NCBI GenBank assembly: GCA_934130545.1 | Contig: CAKOYD010000001.1 | Coordinates: 1-64,000, forward strand | Reading direction: 5' to 3' | From: an uncultured Bacilli bacterium | GTDB taxonomy: Bacteria; Bacillota_I; Bacilli_A; RF39; UBA660 | Length of the DNA: 64,000 nt | Part shown: one piece after another, positions 43,951 to 53,856 of the stretch | How positions within the stretch are numbered: position 1 is the stretch's first letter | Layout: the number at the start of each line of letters is the position of its first letter | Program-made: the position numbers and the translations under genes | Notes under the pieces: model-generated | What the model saw: the letters and a program-made list of their open reading frames with translations, nothing else | What the model was told of the DNA's origin: nothing | Databases searched by the model: none

Positions 43951-46472
43951 AATTTATCTTCTAGTAATGCTAGTCTTTCTTGCTCTTTAGCTAAGTCCTC
44001 TTTTTCTTTATTAACGATATTAGCAGGAGCTTTAGCAACATAGTTTTCATTGCTTAATAGTTTTTTTCTTCTTTCGATAGAACTTTCTAATTTTTCTTTT
44101 TCTTTTAATAAGTTTTCTAATTCTTTTTCTTTACTGTCTGTTGTATCAAACATATATTTTATTTCATAATTAGTTGTTTTAACTTCTATTCCTTCTTGAG
44201 AATTATCTTCAGTTATGTTAGATACTTTTAATAATTTTAATATTATATCAGCATAATTACCTTTGAAGTATACTTTAGCATCTTTTGGTATTTGATGTTC
44301 TTGTTTAGTATTACGTACTTTAACAATAAATTCAATAACATTATCTAATTCTTTAGAGTCTTCGTATACTTCTTCTTGCTGATATGTTGGATAAGGTGCT
44401 AACATGATAGATTCACTATCTTTTATTGGTAGCATTTGATATATTTCTTCAGTTACGTAAGGCATAAATGGATGTAGCATTTTAATAATATTACTTAATA
44501 CTTTATATAAAACACTTTTAGTAGTATTATTCATATTTATTTTAGCTAATTCAATATACCAATCGCAGAAGTCATTCCAAATAAAACTATATAGTTCACT
44601 TCCAACAACATTAAATTCATAATTATCCATATGTTTTCTTATGTTCTTAATTAAATTATTACATTTTGTTAAGATCCATTTATCAGCGATAGATAAATCT
44701 TCTAATGTATAGGTATCTTTGGTTAAATCTTCAATATTCATAAGAACAAATCTTGAGGCATTCCATAACTTATTAATAAAGTTCCATGTTGATGATACTT
44801 TTTCTTCATCATATCTTAAGTCCATACCTGGTGCTGTTGATGTTGCTAAGAAGAATCTTAGGGAATCACAACCATATTTTTCAATGACATCCATAGGGTC
44901 AACACCATTACCTAGTGATTTAGACATCTTTCGGCCTTCTTTATCTCTAATTAAGCCATGAATTAAGCAATCTTTGAATGGTCTTTGATTAGTGAATTCT
45001 AGTCCTTGGAAGGTCATTCTATTAACCCAAAATGGTATTATGTCATAACCAGTAACTAGGACATTATTAGGATAATATCTTTTTAATAAGTCCGTATTGT
45101 TAGGCCAACCTAGTGTTGAGAATGGCCATAGGGCACTACTAAACCAAGTATCTAAGACATCACTATCTTGAATCCAGCCTTCTTCTTTAGGGGCTTCTAG
45201 GCCAACATATATTTCTTCGCCTTTATACCATGCAGGAATGCGGTGACCCCACCATAATTGTCTTGATATACACCAGTCATAAGTTATTTCCATCCAGTGA
45301 TTCATTACTTTTTCAAATCTTTCAGGTACAAAGTTTACTTTAGTGTCTTTATTTTGTTGATTTGCTAATACTCTATCAGCTAGTGGGCGCATTTTAACGA
45401 ACCATTGTTTAGATAGATAAGGTTCAACCATAACATCAGTTCTTTCAGAGTGGCCAACACTATGAGTAATTGGTTCAATACTGATTAATAATCCTTTTTC
45501 TTGTAAATCGTTAACTAATTTTTCACGGCATTCAAAACGATCTAGTCCTTGATACTTACCGGCATTTTCATTCATCGTACCGTTAGGGTTTATTACTACT
45601 ATTCTTTCTAAATTATGTCTATTACCAACTTCAAAGTCATTAGGATCATGGGCAGGAGTAATTTTAACGACACCTGTACCAAATTCAGGATCAGCATGTT
45701 CGTCAGTAATTACAGGGATTAATTTATTAACTATTGGTAGAACTACATTTTTACCAACATATTTTTTATATCTTTCATCATCTTTGTTAACTGCTACAGC
45801 AGTATCGCCGAATAGTGTTTCAGGTCTTGTTGTGGCAACTTCTAGATATTCATCACTACCTTCTAACATATATTTAATATGATAAAAAGCACCGGCAACA
45901 TCTTTATAGATAACTTCTTCATTTGATAAAGCAGTCATGGCTTCGGGATCCCAATTGATTATTCTTTCACCACGATAAATTAGTCCTTTGTTATATAAGT
46001 CAACAAATACTTTTTTTACTGCATCTGATAATCCTTCATCAAGTGTAAATCTTTCTTTAGAATAATCTAGACTAAGTCCTAATTTAGCCCATTGGGTATG
46101 AATGTTTTCAGCATATTCATTTTTCCAACTCCAGGCATGTTTTAGCCATTCTTCTCTATCCATTTCTCTTGGCTTAATACCCATAGATTTTAGTTTTTTA
46201 TCAACTTTAGCTTGGGTAGCAATTCCAGCATGGTCCATTCCTGGTAACCATAATGCGTCATAACCATCCATTCTTTTATATCTAATAATTATATCTTGTA
46301 AAGTAGTATCCCAAGCATGTCCTAAGTGTAATTTTCCGGTAACATTAGGTGGTGGTATAACAATACAAAATGGTTCTTTAGTTAAATCACCACTTGTAAA
46401 GTAATTATTACTTTTCCATTTTTCATATTTTCCTTCTTCTACTTCTTTATGATTATATTTCTTTTCAAGCAT
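43938..46472 (-). CDS. valS: valyl-tRNA synthetase
   Basis: 844 residues, normal length. Class I motifs HLGHAW (HIGH box) and KMSKS (in GRKMSKSLGNG), the editing domain, an anticodon-binding domain and the C-terminal coiled coil (ending KEDLAKEQERLALLEDKL). I start it at the ATG at 46472; a GTG three codons earlier lies on the AGGTG ribosome site. It is separated from the HD gene by one base, and both lie behind a T-box, so synthesis should respond to uncharged tRNA-Val. Confidence 0.98.
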   Translation of the reverse strand: MLEKKYNHKEVEEGKYEKWKSNNYFTSGDLTKEPFCIVIPPPNVTGKLHLGHAWDTTLQDIIIRYKRMDGYDALWLPGMDHAGIATQAKVDKKLKSMGIKPREMDREEWLKHAWSWKNEYAENIHTQWAKLGLSLDYSKERFTLDEGLSDAVKKVFVDLYNKGLIYRGERIINWDPEAMTALSNEEVIYKDVAGAFYHIKYMLEGSDEYLEVATTRPETLFGDTAVAVNKDDERYKKYVGKNVVLPIVNKLIPVITDEHADPEFGTGVVKITPAHDPNDFEVGNRHNLERIVVINPNGTMNENAGKYQGLDRFECREKLVNDLQEKGLLISIEPITHSVGHSERTDVMVEPYLSKQWFVKMRPLADRVLANQQNKDTKVNFVPERFEKVMNHWMEITYDWCISRQLWWGHRIPAWYKGEEIYVGLEAPKEEGWIQDSDVLDTWFSSALWPFSTLGWPNNTDLLKRYYPNNVLVTGYDIIPFWVNRMTFQGLEFTNQRPFKDCLIHGLIRDKEGRKMSKSLGNGVDPMDVIEKYGCDSLRFFLATSTAPGMDLRYDEEKVSSTWNFINKLWNASRFVLMNIEDLTKDTYTLEDLSIADKWILTKCNNLIKNIRKHMDNYEFNVVGSELYSFIWNDFCDWYIELAKINMNNTTKSVLYKVLSNIIKMLHPFMPYVTEEIYQMLPIKDSESIMLAPYPTYQQEEVYEDSKELDNVIEFIVKVRNTKQEHQIPKDAKVYFKGNYADIILKLLKVSNITEDNSQEGIEVKTTNYEIKYMFDTTDSKEKELENLLKEKEKLESSIERRKKLLSNENYVAKAPANIVNKEKEDLAKEQERLALLEDKLQGN

Positions 46473-46473
46473 A

Positions 46474-47205
46474 TTATGCACCTATCTTTCTTTTCAAATA
46501 ATTATTTAAAACGTTCTCTATTTGTTTAAAGAAGCTTTCTATTTTATTATCAGTAAATACTAATGAGTCAATTAGTTTAGTAATATAGTTTTCATTGGCA
46601 ATCATGACATAACTATAACTATAATTAATATCAAATAAATTAGATAATACTACTAAGATGTTATCAGCATTATTTTCTGCTACTTTTTGTTCAACTCTTC
46701 TAAATATTTTAAAATCACTATAAGCCATTTGTGATGGGAATTCGTCTATTCTATTATCTAGATATGGTGAGTTTAGAACCATCTTAAAAGTGTCTATTTT
46801 ATGAACGTCTTTAATGACATTACAATAGGCAGTCATTTTATCATCAATATTCTTTGGCAAACCATTTTTATTATGACAATATATAGCTACTTTAATAATA
46901 TTATCGTATTTAGTATCAGGAGTTATTTTTCTAATTAATCCTTCATCAAATAATATTTCAATAGATCTCATTGAATAATCTTCTTCACTATTTTCTAAGT
47001 TATAGTTATTAGTGGTTTCAAATCCTCCTATTTCATGAAATAAAGCTATTAGTTTACAAACAACTATTTCTTCTTCCGTAAATATATTTAAATTAGTTGC
47101 TAATTCTTCTGCTAAAGCCATCATTCTAATACTATGAAAATATTTAGTTTTTACCATAATATTATTCATATCAAATTTCTTTATATATTCTTCAAAATAT
47201 TTCAT
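46474..47205 (-). CDS. HD-superfamily protein co-transcribed with valS
   Basis: About 243 residues. HD-type metal-binding pattern with a substitution: KYFHSIRMM (H24), then FHEIGG (H57-E58), where Glu replaces the usual Asp, and CHNKNG further on. The protein may be a phosphohydrolase or a non-catalytic derivative. It is the first gene behind the T-box. The start is uncertain: ATG at 47205 fits the family's MKYFEEYIKKFD opening but has no good ribosome site. A GTG at 47223 and the frame's first ATG at 47280 are alternatives. Confidence 0.75.
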   Translation of the reverse strand: MKYFEEYIKKFDMNNIMVKTKYFHSIRMMALAEELATNLNIFTEEEIVVCKLIALFHEIGGFETTNNYNLENSEEDYSMRSIEILFDEGLIRKITPDTKYDNIIKVAIYCHNKNGLPKNIDDKMTAYCNVIKDVHKIDTFKMVLNSPYLDNRIDEFPSQMAYSDFKIFRRVEQKVAENNADNILVVLSNLFDINYSYSYVMIANENYITKLIDSLVFTDNKIESFFKQIENVLNNYLKRKIGA

Positions 47206-47291
47206 TAATCGACTACTTTTCACACTACGACACTTCTCTTTCTTTTTATTAAGTATATAATAAATATTAATTATTTTCAATATAATAAACG

Positions 47292-47513
47292 AAAAAGATG
47301 GTACCAGAAAAGGACGAACTTATCGTGGTACCACCTTTATTTGTAATATATATTACCTCTTAGTTGTTAATGAAACTACCCAAAACATCTTACTATTAAT
47401 TCAGATATTTACTCACAAGCTACTTTCAACTACTTTTATCAAAGATAACTTACAGCTAATGTTATCTATCTCTTGTGAATATTATAGTTTACTCCTCTTG
47501 GTCAACGTTTTAT
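47292..47513 (-). promoter_or_regulatory. T-box leader of the HD-valS operon
   Basis: In the 348-base gap upstream of the HD gene, the minus strand has an early AGAGGAGTA element, a long stem I (TATTCACAAG pairs with CTTGTGAGTA) and the T-box GGTGGTACCACG (47324-47335). The mutually exclusive terminator GGTGGTACCA / TGGTACCATC then runs into TTTTT (47292-47335). Uncharged tRNA should stabilise the antiterminator. From context it senses tRNA-Val; I could not assign the specifier codon with confidence, though a GTA lies on the 3' side of stem I. Confidence 0.9.
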
Positions 47514-47519
47514 GTACAA

Positions 47520-47548
47520 ATTATAGCATATTATTTTTTATTATTCAA
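47520..47548 (-). promoter_or_regulatory. promoter of the T-box/HD/valS operon
   Basis: TTGAAT (47543-47548), 17-base spacer, TATAAT (47520-47525), just after the end of the J-domain gene. Confidence 0.8.
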
Positions 47549-47553
47549 TTGTT

Positions 47554-49170
47554 TTATTTACTTCTACCGTTATTTTTTTTAGATTCTTCATATAAATATC
47601 TTTTAACGCTTGGTGTTAGTTCTTTGGTTAATTCAGCAATGATAGTATCTACACTATGATATTTTGCTAAATCTTCTTCCGGTTTCTTACCATTTGAATA
47701 ACTTATATACTTTTTACTACCATATACTTCAATAGTATTAGTGTTTTTATTTTTAATTACGCCGAGTCTATTTAGTTTTGGATCATTGTATTCACAGATA
47801 ACACTATTATTATTGTTGACATTAGCAGTTTTAGTGCCTCCAACAAATGTTGCTGATTTTAAAACTTCGCCAATAGGTATTAGTTTATTATCATCAAAAG
47901 TTGTTTCTTCTACTACTTGTGGTATACCATCTTGATATATCATTTCTAAAATATATTCTTTATTATATAATCTACATGATACATATAGTGGTATAGTCAT
48001 ATCAGTTCTAAATCTAGGTACATAGATATTATTTATTTTAGTATTAAGTATATGTAGGATATCATCAATATCTTGTTCAATATTATTTGATGAAATATTA
48101 TCAATTAAACTAATTACATCATTTGTTAGTTCCATATTATTTATGGCTTCTAATAATTTGCCATATAGAATGTTTAATCTAATAGTATCTTGTAGTGAAC
48201 TAGTATTTGCTAAGACTACAGATATTTTTCCGTTAAGACTATGTACTAATTTAGCAGACCTTTGTTCTTTCTTAGCACTTCTTAGTCTTGCTACTAATTC
48301 ATTATAGATAGGGCCAAATTCTTTTTTACCACATAAAGCATATAAATTATTTAATTCTGTACTAGTAGGTCCTAGTAAATCTTGATAATTATTTTTAAGT
48401 TCTGATAATAATTTACTGTCTTGTTCATATTGAAGATATATATTACTTAGATAAGTATCAAATTCAGCTATTAAACCATCTAGCTTTTCTGTTGATAGTC
48501 TTTCAGTTAATTCAGCTATTTTATTTTCAATATTTTTTTCTAAAACACTATAGTTATTACTATATTTATTTAATACTTGAGCCATTTTTTCTTTAAATAT
48601 TTTAGAAGTTGCTGATAGTAGCCTATTATAAATATCTTTAATATTATATTGCATACTATAGTTATTAACAGGAATATATCCTTTATTAATTAAATCATTT
48701 TTATCAATACCTGTATATCTACAAAACACATCTTCTATCTCTTTTAATCTTCTAATTACTTCATTACGACGGGAATTAATTATTCTATCTATTTGTTCTT
48801 TAGTAAGATTTTTATTTATTAAATCGATATCAATATCATCTATAACAAAGCTTATTATATTATATATTTCTGTTACCCACTTAGGTAATGATTCGTCATA
48901 TCCAACAATCATTTCTTTTAATTCTTTTATTTTTAATTCTTTATATGATAGTTTAGGTTCAGTCATACTTGATGATGGGTATTTTGATTTTAATAATTCA
49001 TAAGCTAAATTTATTTCTTGAGCTAATCTTACTTCACCATTATGATCTGGATGATTTAACATCATTTTTTTACGGTAATTGGTTCTTAAATCGTTTTCGG
49101 TATAGTTAGCTGGCAATCCTAATATTTTCATAGCTAGTTCTCTAGTCATAGTTTGATAATTATCTCTCAT
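47554..49170 (-). CDS. J-domain protein of unknown function
   Basis: 538 residues. An N-terminal J domain (about 10-65; the loop has HPDHNG, the HPD that stimulates Hsp70 ATPase) is followed by about 300 residues of helical, partly coiled-coil sequence and a beta-rich end. No Gly/Phe region or zinc finger exists, so this is a class C J protein, not DnaJ itself. It probably sends a particular client to DnaK. The ribosome site is AGGAG. It stands alone. Confidence 0.8.
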   Translation of the reverse strand: MRDNYQTMTRELAMKILGLPANYTENDLRTNYRKKMMLNHPDHNGEVRLAQEINLAYELLKSKYPSSSMTEPKLSYKELKIKELKEMIVGYDESLPKWVTEIYNIISFVIDDIDIDLINKNLTKEQIDRIINSRRNEVIRRLKEIEDVFCRYTGIDKNDLINKGYIPVNNYSMQYNIKDIYNRLLSATSKIFKEKMAQVLNKYSNNYSVLEKNIENKIAELTERLSTEKLDGLIAEFDTYLSNIYLQYEQDSKLLSELKNNYQDLLGPTSTELNNLYALCGKKEFGPIYNELVARLRSAKKEQRSAKLVHSLNGKISVVLANTSSLQDTIRLNILYGKLLEAINNMELTNDVISLIDNISSNNIEQDIDDILHILNTKINNIYVPRFRTDMTIPLYVSCRLYNKEYILEMIYQDGIPQVVEETTFDDNKLIPIGEVLKSATFVGGTKTANVNNNNSVICEYNDPKLNRLGVIKNKNTNTIEVYGSKKYISYSNGKKPEEDLAKYHSVDTIIAELTKELTPSVKRYLYEESKKNNGRSK

Positions 49171-49239
49171 ATATATAACTCCTATTCTGATATTAATTAT
49201 ATACTATTTAGATAAATAAATCTATAGTTTTAATATTAA

Positions 49240-49267
49240 AAAGTACCATTCTTAAGAACGATACTTT
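49240..49267 (-). terminator. terminator of the glycine-rich surface protein gene
   Basis: 11-bp stem AAAGTATCGTT / AATGGTACTTT with two G-T pairs, loop CTTAAG, then TT. Confidence 0.7.
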
Positions 49268-49275
49268 AATTATAT

Positions 49276-52254
49276 TTATTGCCAACAATAACTATCATTT
49301 AATTTAGTATATCCACTAGCACATGAATATGTTGTTACTGTTGTTCCCGATGTATATATCTTACAAGATTTATTTACAAGGTATCCACTTGAGCATGAAT
49401 AAGTATATGAACATTTATTACTACTAAGAGTATATCCAGATGGGCAATTTGCACCACCAGAATTAGCACAACTATATTGTGTTACCCTTCCAGTACTAGT
49501 TCGCTTACAATAAAAACTTCCTGTAAGATGACTATTAGCACTAGTATAATAATAACATCCGCCACTATCTTGTAGATTACTACCACAATCTTCATAAGAA
49601 CTTGCTGTTGTATTCGCTACTGTACCACTACATGTATTAGTATTACCAGCTCCATCTTTTACATAGAAAGTATATGTCTTTGCTCCTGTTATTGTACCAG
49701 TACTACTATTACTGCCACTATATGATGAACTCCAACCATAGTATGCTAGACCACTTCCTCCTTCATCAGAATATGTGGCAGTTATTGTTGTACCACTAGC
49801 ACTTAATGTACATTTTGGTCTAATTGTATCACTAAGTGTCCATTTAGCATACAAAGTATGATCACTAGTATTAGATACTATAGTATCACTTGTTACTCTC
49901 GTACCACCACCATCAGGTTCTGTATACCAGCCATCAAATGCATAACCACTTCTTGTTGGAGTTGGCATAGTACCATATTTTTCTCCTCTTTGAATTGATT
50001 TGCTTTCATATTCATCTAATCTAATATCACTTACATATACTGGGCCTTGATTTGTTGCATCATAATTAATTGTTATATTATACCATTTAGCATAAGCGCC
50101 TGAATTAAATGAATAAGAATACTCCCTCCAAGTATTTATGGGTAAACTTATATTTATATCAATTCCGTAATTCCAATTTATTACACTTTCATCAGAAGCA
50201 TGTGTAGCAGTATACGCTCTTAAATTACCACTAAAATCTACTGTTCTATATGCTTTAACACTTAATATATAGTTTGTATTTTGTTTTTTATCATCATTAA
50301 GCGGTATAGCAACACCAGTCCATAAATCAGTAGATGCTAAAGAAAGTCCGGTAGTACCATTATAACTATAATTATTATCAACATGTGAATTATTACCACT
50401 AAATACCCATGTAGATGTATCTTGATTATATATATTATTTCTATAATTATAGGTAACGTTAATATTACGTATCCAGTAAGCATACAAAGTATGATTATTA
50501 GCATTAGTTAATATTGTATTTTCATCTACTTTAGTACCTGTACCATTCTCACCAGTATACCAACCACCAAAAGTATAGCCTGTTCTTGTAGGTGTTGGTA
50601 ATGTTCCATATTTAGTATTATAAGTTACATTATAACTAGCATTACTCATTAAAGTAATTCTAGCAACCCCATTTCCACTATTACCAATTCCACTATCATA
50701 ACTACCACTAAGTTTTGGCATTTGTTGCAAAGAACCTTTAGTATTAGTCCAAGTATAACCAGAACCATCAATCATAACTGTATCTGTAAATTTCTTACCA
50801 CTGTAATGAATTGAACATGAATTATCGCTTGTACCTGTTGTACAACCTGATTTAGGAGTTGTGCTACTTGATGAAGCAATAGCGACACATCCAGTATGGC
50901 CAGATATATATGATGATCCACCACTACCTGTTGTACCATGACCATTGCTTCCTCCATAATAGCCGCCACCTCCGCCGCCACCCCAACCTAATGTATTAGA
51001 TTGGATAGCATAGCCAAATCCGCCCTGTCTTACTGTTGTTTCGTATGCAAATCCAGTTCCTGTTTGTGTAGAACCTTTAGGCAAATACGCAGCTGTATTA
51101 TAATCAGAATGATTAGTTGTGCCATCTCCTCCAATTAACCCACCAGCATGCCCAGCAGTTGTTGTTATACAACTACCAGTGCCAGCACCACCAGCAGCAA
51201 CCATTATTCTAGTATTTAATCCACTAACATCGTTCCAAGAACCGTCAGATAACCTTACATCTGTAGAACCACCACCTCCATACGAATTACATCCTTCCCA
51301 ATTACCGCTATAACCACCACCATTATAACCTCCTGAATTAGCTTGTGTACTATTGCTAGAACCCATTCCTCCCGTATAAAAATATAACTTTTCTTTTTCA
51401 CTTAAATCAATATTTCCAGATGTATATGCACCATTTCCAATACTTGTACCGCCACCTTGTGCTCCCCATAACTCAATTTTATAATTACCAGTATAAGGAA
51501 CAGTATATGTATACTCATTAGGGCCAATATAAGTGGTTGTTACTTTACCTCCTGCTAAGTCTAAACTAACTGTTATATTTTTAGGTTCAAACACTACTTC
51601 ACAATTAACATTACTTGTTATATTAGATATAGTTAAGATATTATTAGATACTGTTCCTTCACATGTTGTTGATTTATATTGATAACCATCATTAGGTGCT
51701 AAAGTATATTTAACTGTACCATTCTTAGTAGATAATTTAATATTAGGTTTTACTTTACCGTAAGTATTATTATTAGATTTAACTATTGCTTTATAGTATA
51801 CATCTTTATTTATGCCAGTACTATTGCTAGGTAATTCTAATATTTCTTTTTCAAAACCTACTATATCTTTAATACTTACTGTTGTATCAGTACTACTATT
51901 ATTTTGAATAAATACTTTAACTAGATTAGTATTCTTACTATTAAGTACTCCACTAGTATCTGTATCACTGATATTAATTATACTAATATTAGAGTTTATT
52001 CCTTCTAAATAAAGTAAATACGACATATTAAATTCATTAGGATTACTTATTTTAATATCTACTATTTTACTATCATAGCTAGGTATTAATATATCTCTAT
52101 TAGTTCTATCACCTAGAACTATATTAAATAGATAATCAGCTTTACTACTATTACCTTCGGTAATGGTACTATCTATTGCAAATGTTCCTATTAGAGAAAT
52201 AACTCCTATTATAAATATCAAAAATAATCCTATATATATTGTCCTTTTTTTCAT
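49276..52254 (-). CDS. large glycine-rich surface protein with InlB-type repeats
   Basis: About 992 residues. N-terminal membrane segment or uncleaved signal (2-25) and a beta module (about 40-225). A glycine-rich domain (about 245-540) opens PYTGNYKIELWGAQGGG, as in extracellular Gly-rich (ALK/LTK-like) domains. Two Listeria-Bacteroides/InlB B repeats follow: YGTLPTPTRTGYTFGGWYTG and YGTMPTPTRSGYAFDGWYTE. A Cys-rich tail (about ten Cys in the last 115 residues) completes it. It is likely an adhesin. I start it at the ATG at 52254, six bases after AGGTGGTG. It is preceded by a leader with a G tract. Confidence 0.8.
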   Translation of the reverse strand: MKKRTIYIGLFLIFIIGVISLIGTFAIDSTITEGNSSKADYLFNIVLGDRTNRDILIPSYDSKIVDIKISNPNEFNMSYLLYLEGINSNISIINISDTDTSGVLNSKNTNLVKVFIQNNSSTDTTVSIKDIVGFEKEILELPSNSTGINKDVYYKAIVKSNNNTYGKVKPNIKLSTKNGTVKYTLAPNDGYQYKSTTCEGTVSNNILTISNITSNVNCEVVFEPKNITVSLDLAGGKVTTTYIGPNEYTYTVPYTGNYKIELWGAQGGGTSIGNGAYTSGNIDLSEKEKLYFYTGGMGSSNSTQANSGGYNGGGYSGNWEGCNSYGGGGSTDVRLSDGSWNDVSGLNTRIMVAAGGAGTGSCITTTAGHAGGLIGGDGTTNHSDYNTAAYLPKGSTQTGTGFAYETTVRQGGFGYAIQSNTLGWGGGGGGGYYGGSNGHGTTGSGGSSYISGHTGCVAIASSSSTTPKSGCTTGTSDNSCSIHYSGKKFTDTVMIDGSGYTWTNTKGSLQQMPKLSGSYDSGIGNSGNGVARITLMSNASYNVTYNTKYGTLPTPTRTGYTFGGWYTGENGTGTKVDENTILTNANNHTLYAYWIRNINVTYNYRNNIYNQDTSTWVFSGNNSHVDNNYSYNGTTGLSLASTDLWTGVAIPLNDDKKQNTNYILSVKAYRTVDFSGNLRAYTATHASDESVINWNYGIDINISLPINTWREYSYSFNSGAYAKWYNITINYDATNQGPVYVSDIRLDEYESKSIQRGEKYGTMPTPTRSGYAFDGWYTEPDGGGTRVTSDTIVSNTSDHTLYAKWTLSDTIRPKCTLSASGTTITATYSDEGGSGLAYYGWSSSYSGSNSSTGTITGAKTYTFYVKDGAGNTNTCSGTVANTTASSYEDCGSNLQDSGGCYYYTSANSHLTGSFYCKRTSTGRVTQYSCANSGGANCPSGYTLSSNKCSYTYSCSSGYLVNKSCKIYTSGTTVTTYSCASGYTKLNDSYCWQ

Positions 52255-52296
52255 AATTAACACCACCTATAGACATGACAAAAAGAGTCTAACTTC

Positions 52297-52401
52297 TTAA
52301 ACTCCTTCTTTATGCTTATAATAAAAACAAACAAATGTATTACTTATACCCCCCCCCCATGTAAACATAGAGTTAACGCTTTTTCTTAATATTTTATGCA
52401 T
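52297..52401 (-). CDS. small leader ORF containing a ten-G tract
   Basis: About 34 codons starting MHKILRKSVNSMFTWGGG and ending CFYYKHKEGV, TAA. AAAGGAG lies nine bases before this ATG; another ATG is two codons upstream. The promoter TTGAAT-17-TATAAT is about 60 bases upstream, and the stop is 43 bases before the surface-protein start. The ten G residues (52349-52358) encode Trp-Gly-Gly-Gly. Nine or eleven G would end the peptide two to four codons later. It may be a leader peptide or a small basic peptide gene. No known family is recognised. Confidence 0.5.
   Translation of the reverse strand: MHKILRKSVNSMFTWGGGISNTFVCFYYKHKEGV
52349..52358. repeat. homopolymer: ten C on +, ten G on -
   Basis: In a genome this AT-rich such a run is exceptional. 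It lies in the transcribed leader of the largest surface protein, inside the small ORF, and is a candidate slipped-strand site. Confidence 0.9.
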
Positions 52402-52464
52402 AATCATTAACTCCTTTCTACATAGGAAGAAATACCTTGTTTGTTTATTTCCTATCGTAAATTA

Positions 52465-52493
52465 ATTATATAACAAAATATACTTATATTCAA
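52465..52493 (-). promoter_or_regulatory. promoter of the leader/surface protein transcript
   Basis: TTGAAT (52488-52493), 17-base spacer, TATAAT (52465-52470). Expected start near 52458, giving a leader of about 200 bases. Confidence 0.8.
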
Positions 52494-52507
52494 GTATATT
52501 TTTGATA

Positions 52508-52535
52508 AACAAGAAAACAAGCCATGAGGCTTGCT
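52508..52535 (-). terminator. terminator of murC
   Basis: Stem AGCAAGCC / GGCTTGTT, loop TCAT, then TTCTTGTTT on the minus strand. Confidence 0.75.
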
Positions 52536-53835
52536 ATTTAGTTAATAATTCTTTTAGGTCATTTTCTAATTTAGATATATCATTAGGGGACATGAAAGCA
52601 AATACAGCATTATTATATTTACTTAAGATATTGGCATCATTAATAGTTAATTTATGACCATTTGGTAATTTAGATATAATTATATCTGATGTTATATCTG
52701 GGTAATCTTCTTGTTTTTCTCTAGCAGGATGAATATCCATAATATAGGCTTCATCAACAGTTTTGAAGATATCTACAAAGTCACTTGCAAATTCTTTAGT
52801 TCGAGTAAAGGTATGTGGTTGAAAGATAGTGATAATTTTCTTATCAGGGTATTTTTGTCTGATTGAATTAATAGTGGCTTGAACTTCTTTAGGATGATGG
52901 GCATAGTCATCAATAATAATATTATCTTTAACGATAGTTTCAGTAAATCTACGACGAGCACCTTTAAATGTTTGGAACTCTTTATTTACTAATTCTGAGG
53001 CAATATTTTCTAGATAACAGATAGTAATAACCGCTAGAGCATCATATAATTGATGAATACCATAGATTGGTAAGTCAAAGTGACCATATAATTTATTAAA
53101 TGTTAAAACATCAAAACTTATACCATTACTTTTATATTCTATATTTATAGCACGAATATTATTATTTTCATTTAAGCCATAATAAATAGTTTCTTTACTT
53201 GGTTTAAATTTATTGATATATTTATCATCACCACACATAATAACCATTTTAGTAGCCTTATTTGCGTATTCTGTATAAGCATCAATAATATCATCAATAT
53301 CTTTATAATAGTCAACATGATCTAAATCAATATTAGTTATAACAGCATAATATGGAGTATATGCTAGAAAATGGCGACGATATTCACATGATTCTAGAGC
53401 AAAAAATTCATTTTTCTTATCAGCATAACCTTGACCGTCCCCAATTAAGTAATTAGCACCTTTAATATTACCTAAAACATGGGCAGTCATAGAGGTTGTT
53501 GTTGTTTTACCATGACATCCGGCAATACAGATAGTTTTATATTTCTCTGTTAAGATACCAACCATTTCATTATATTCATATATTGGCAAATTTAACTTTT
53601 TAGCGGCAATTAATTCCTCATTATCAGGAGTAATAGAGGCTCCTTTAATAATTATCATATTGTTAGTAATGTTATCTTTATTATAAGTTAACATCTTTAT
53701 ATTATTTTCTATTAATCCTTTCTCCGTGAAGAAATGTTTATCAACATCACTTCCTTGAACATCATTACCTAATCTTTTTAAAATAATTGCTAGTGATGAC
53801 ATTCCAGCCCCTTTTATTCCTATAAAATGATACAT
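52534..53835 (-). CDS. murC: UDP-N-acetylmuramate-L-alanine ligase
   Basis: 433 residues, normal length. N-terminal UDP-binding GIKGAGMSSLA, ATP site AGCHGKTTTTSM (about 107-118), ALESCEYRRHF and DDYAHHP (Mur ligase signature His). It adds the first L-Ala of the peptidoglycan stem. It is separated by 21 bases from the SH3-like gene upstream, probably in the same transcript. Confidence 0.97.
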   Translation of the reverse strand: MYHFIGIKGAGMSSLAIILKRLGNDVQGSDVDKHFFTEKGLIENNIKMLTYNKDNITNNMIIIKGASITPDNEELIAAKKLNLPIYEYNEMVGILTEKYKTICIAGCHGKTTTTSMTAHVLGNIKGANYLIGDGQGYADKKNEFFALESCEYRRHFLAYTPYYAVITNIDLDHVDYYKDIDDIIDAYTEYANKATKMVIMCGDDKYINKFKPSKETIYYGLNENNNIRAINIEYKSNGISFDVLTFNKLYGHFDLPIYGIHQLYDALAVITICYLENIASELVNKEFQTFKGARRRFTETIVKDNIIIDDYAHHPKEVQATINSIRQKYPDKKIITIFQPHTFTRTKEFASDFVDIFKTVDEAYIMDIHPAREKQEDYPDITSDIIISKLPNGHKLTINDANILSKYNNAVFAFMSPNDISKLENDLKELLTK

Positions 53836-53856
53836 ACTAATCGTCCTTTCATACTT

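Noticed and set aside
52337..52365. TTTACA-17-TAATAC across the G tract as the main promoter
   Set aside because: The -10 is poor, and a much better promoter (52465-52493) lies upstream; kept only as a possible second promoter.
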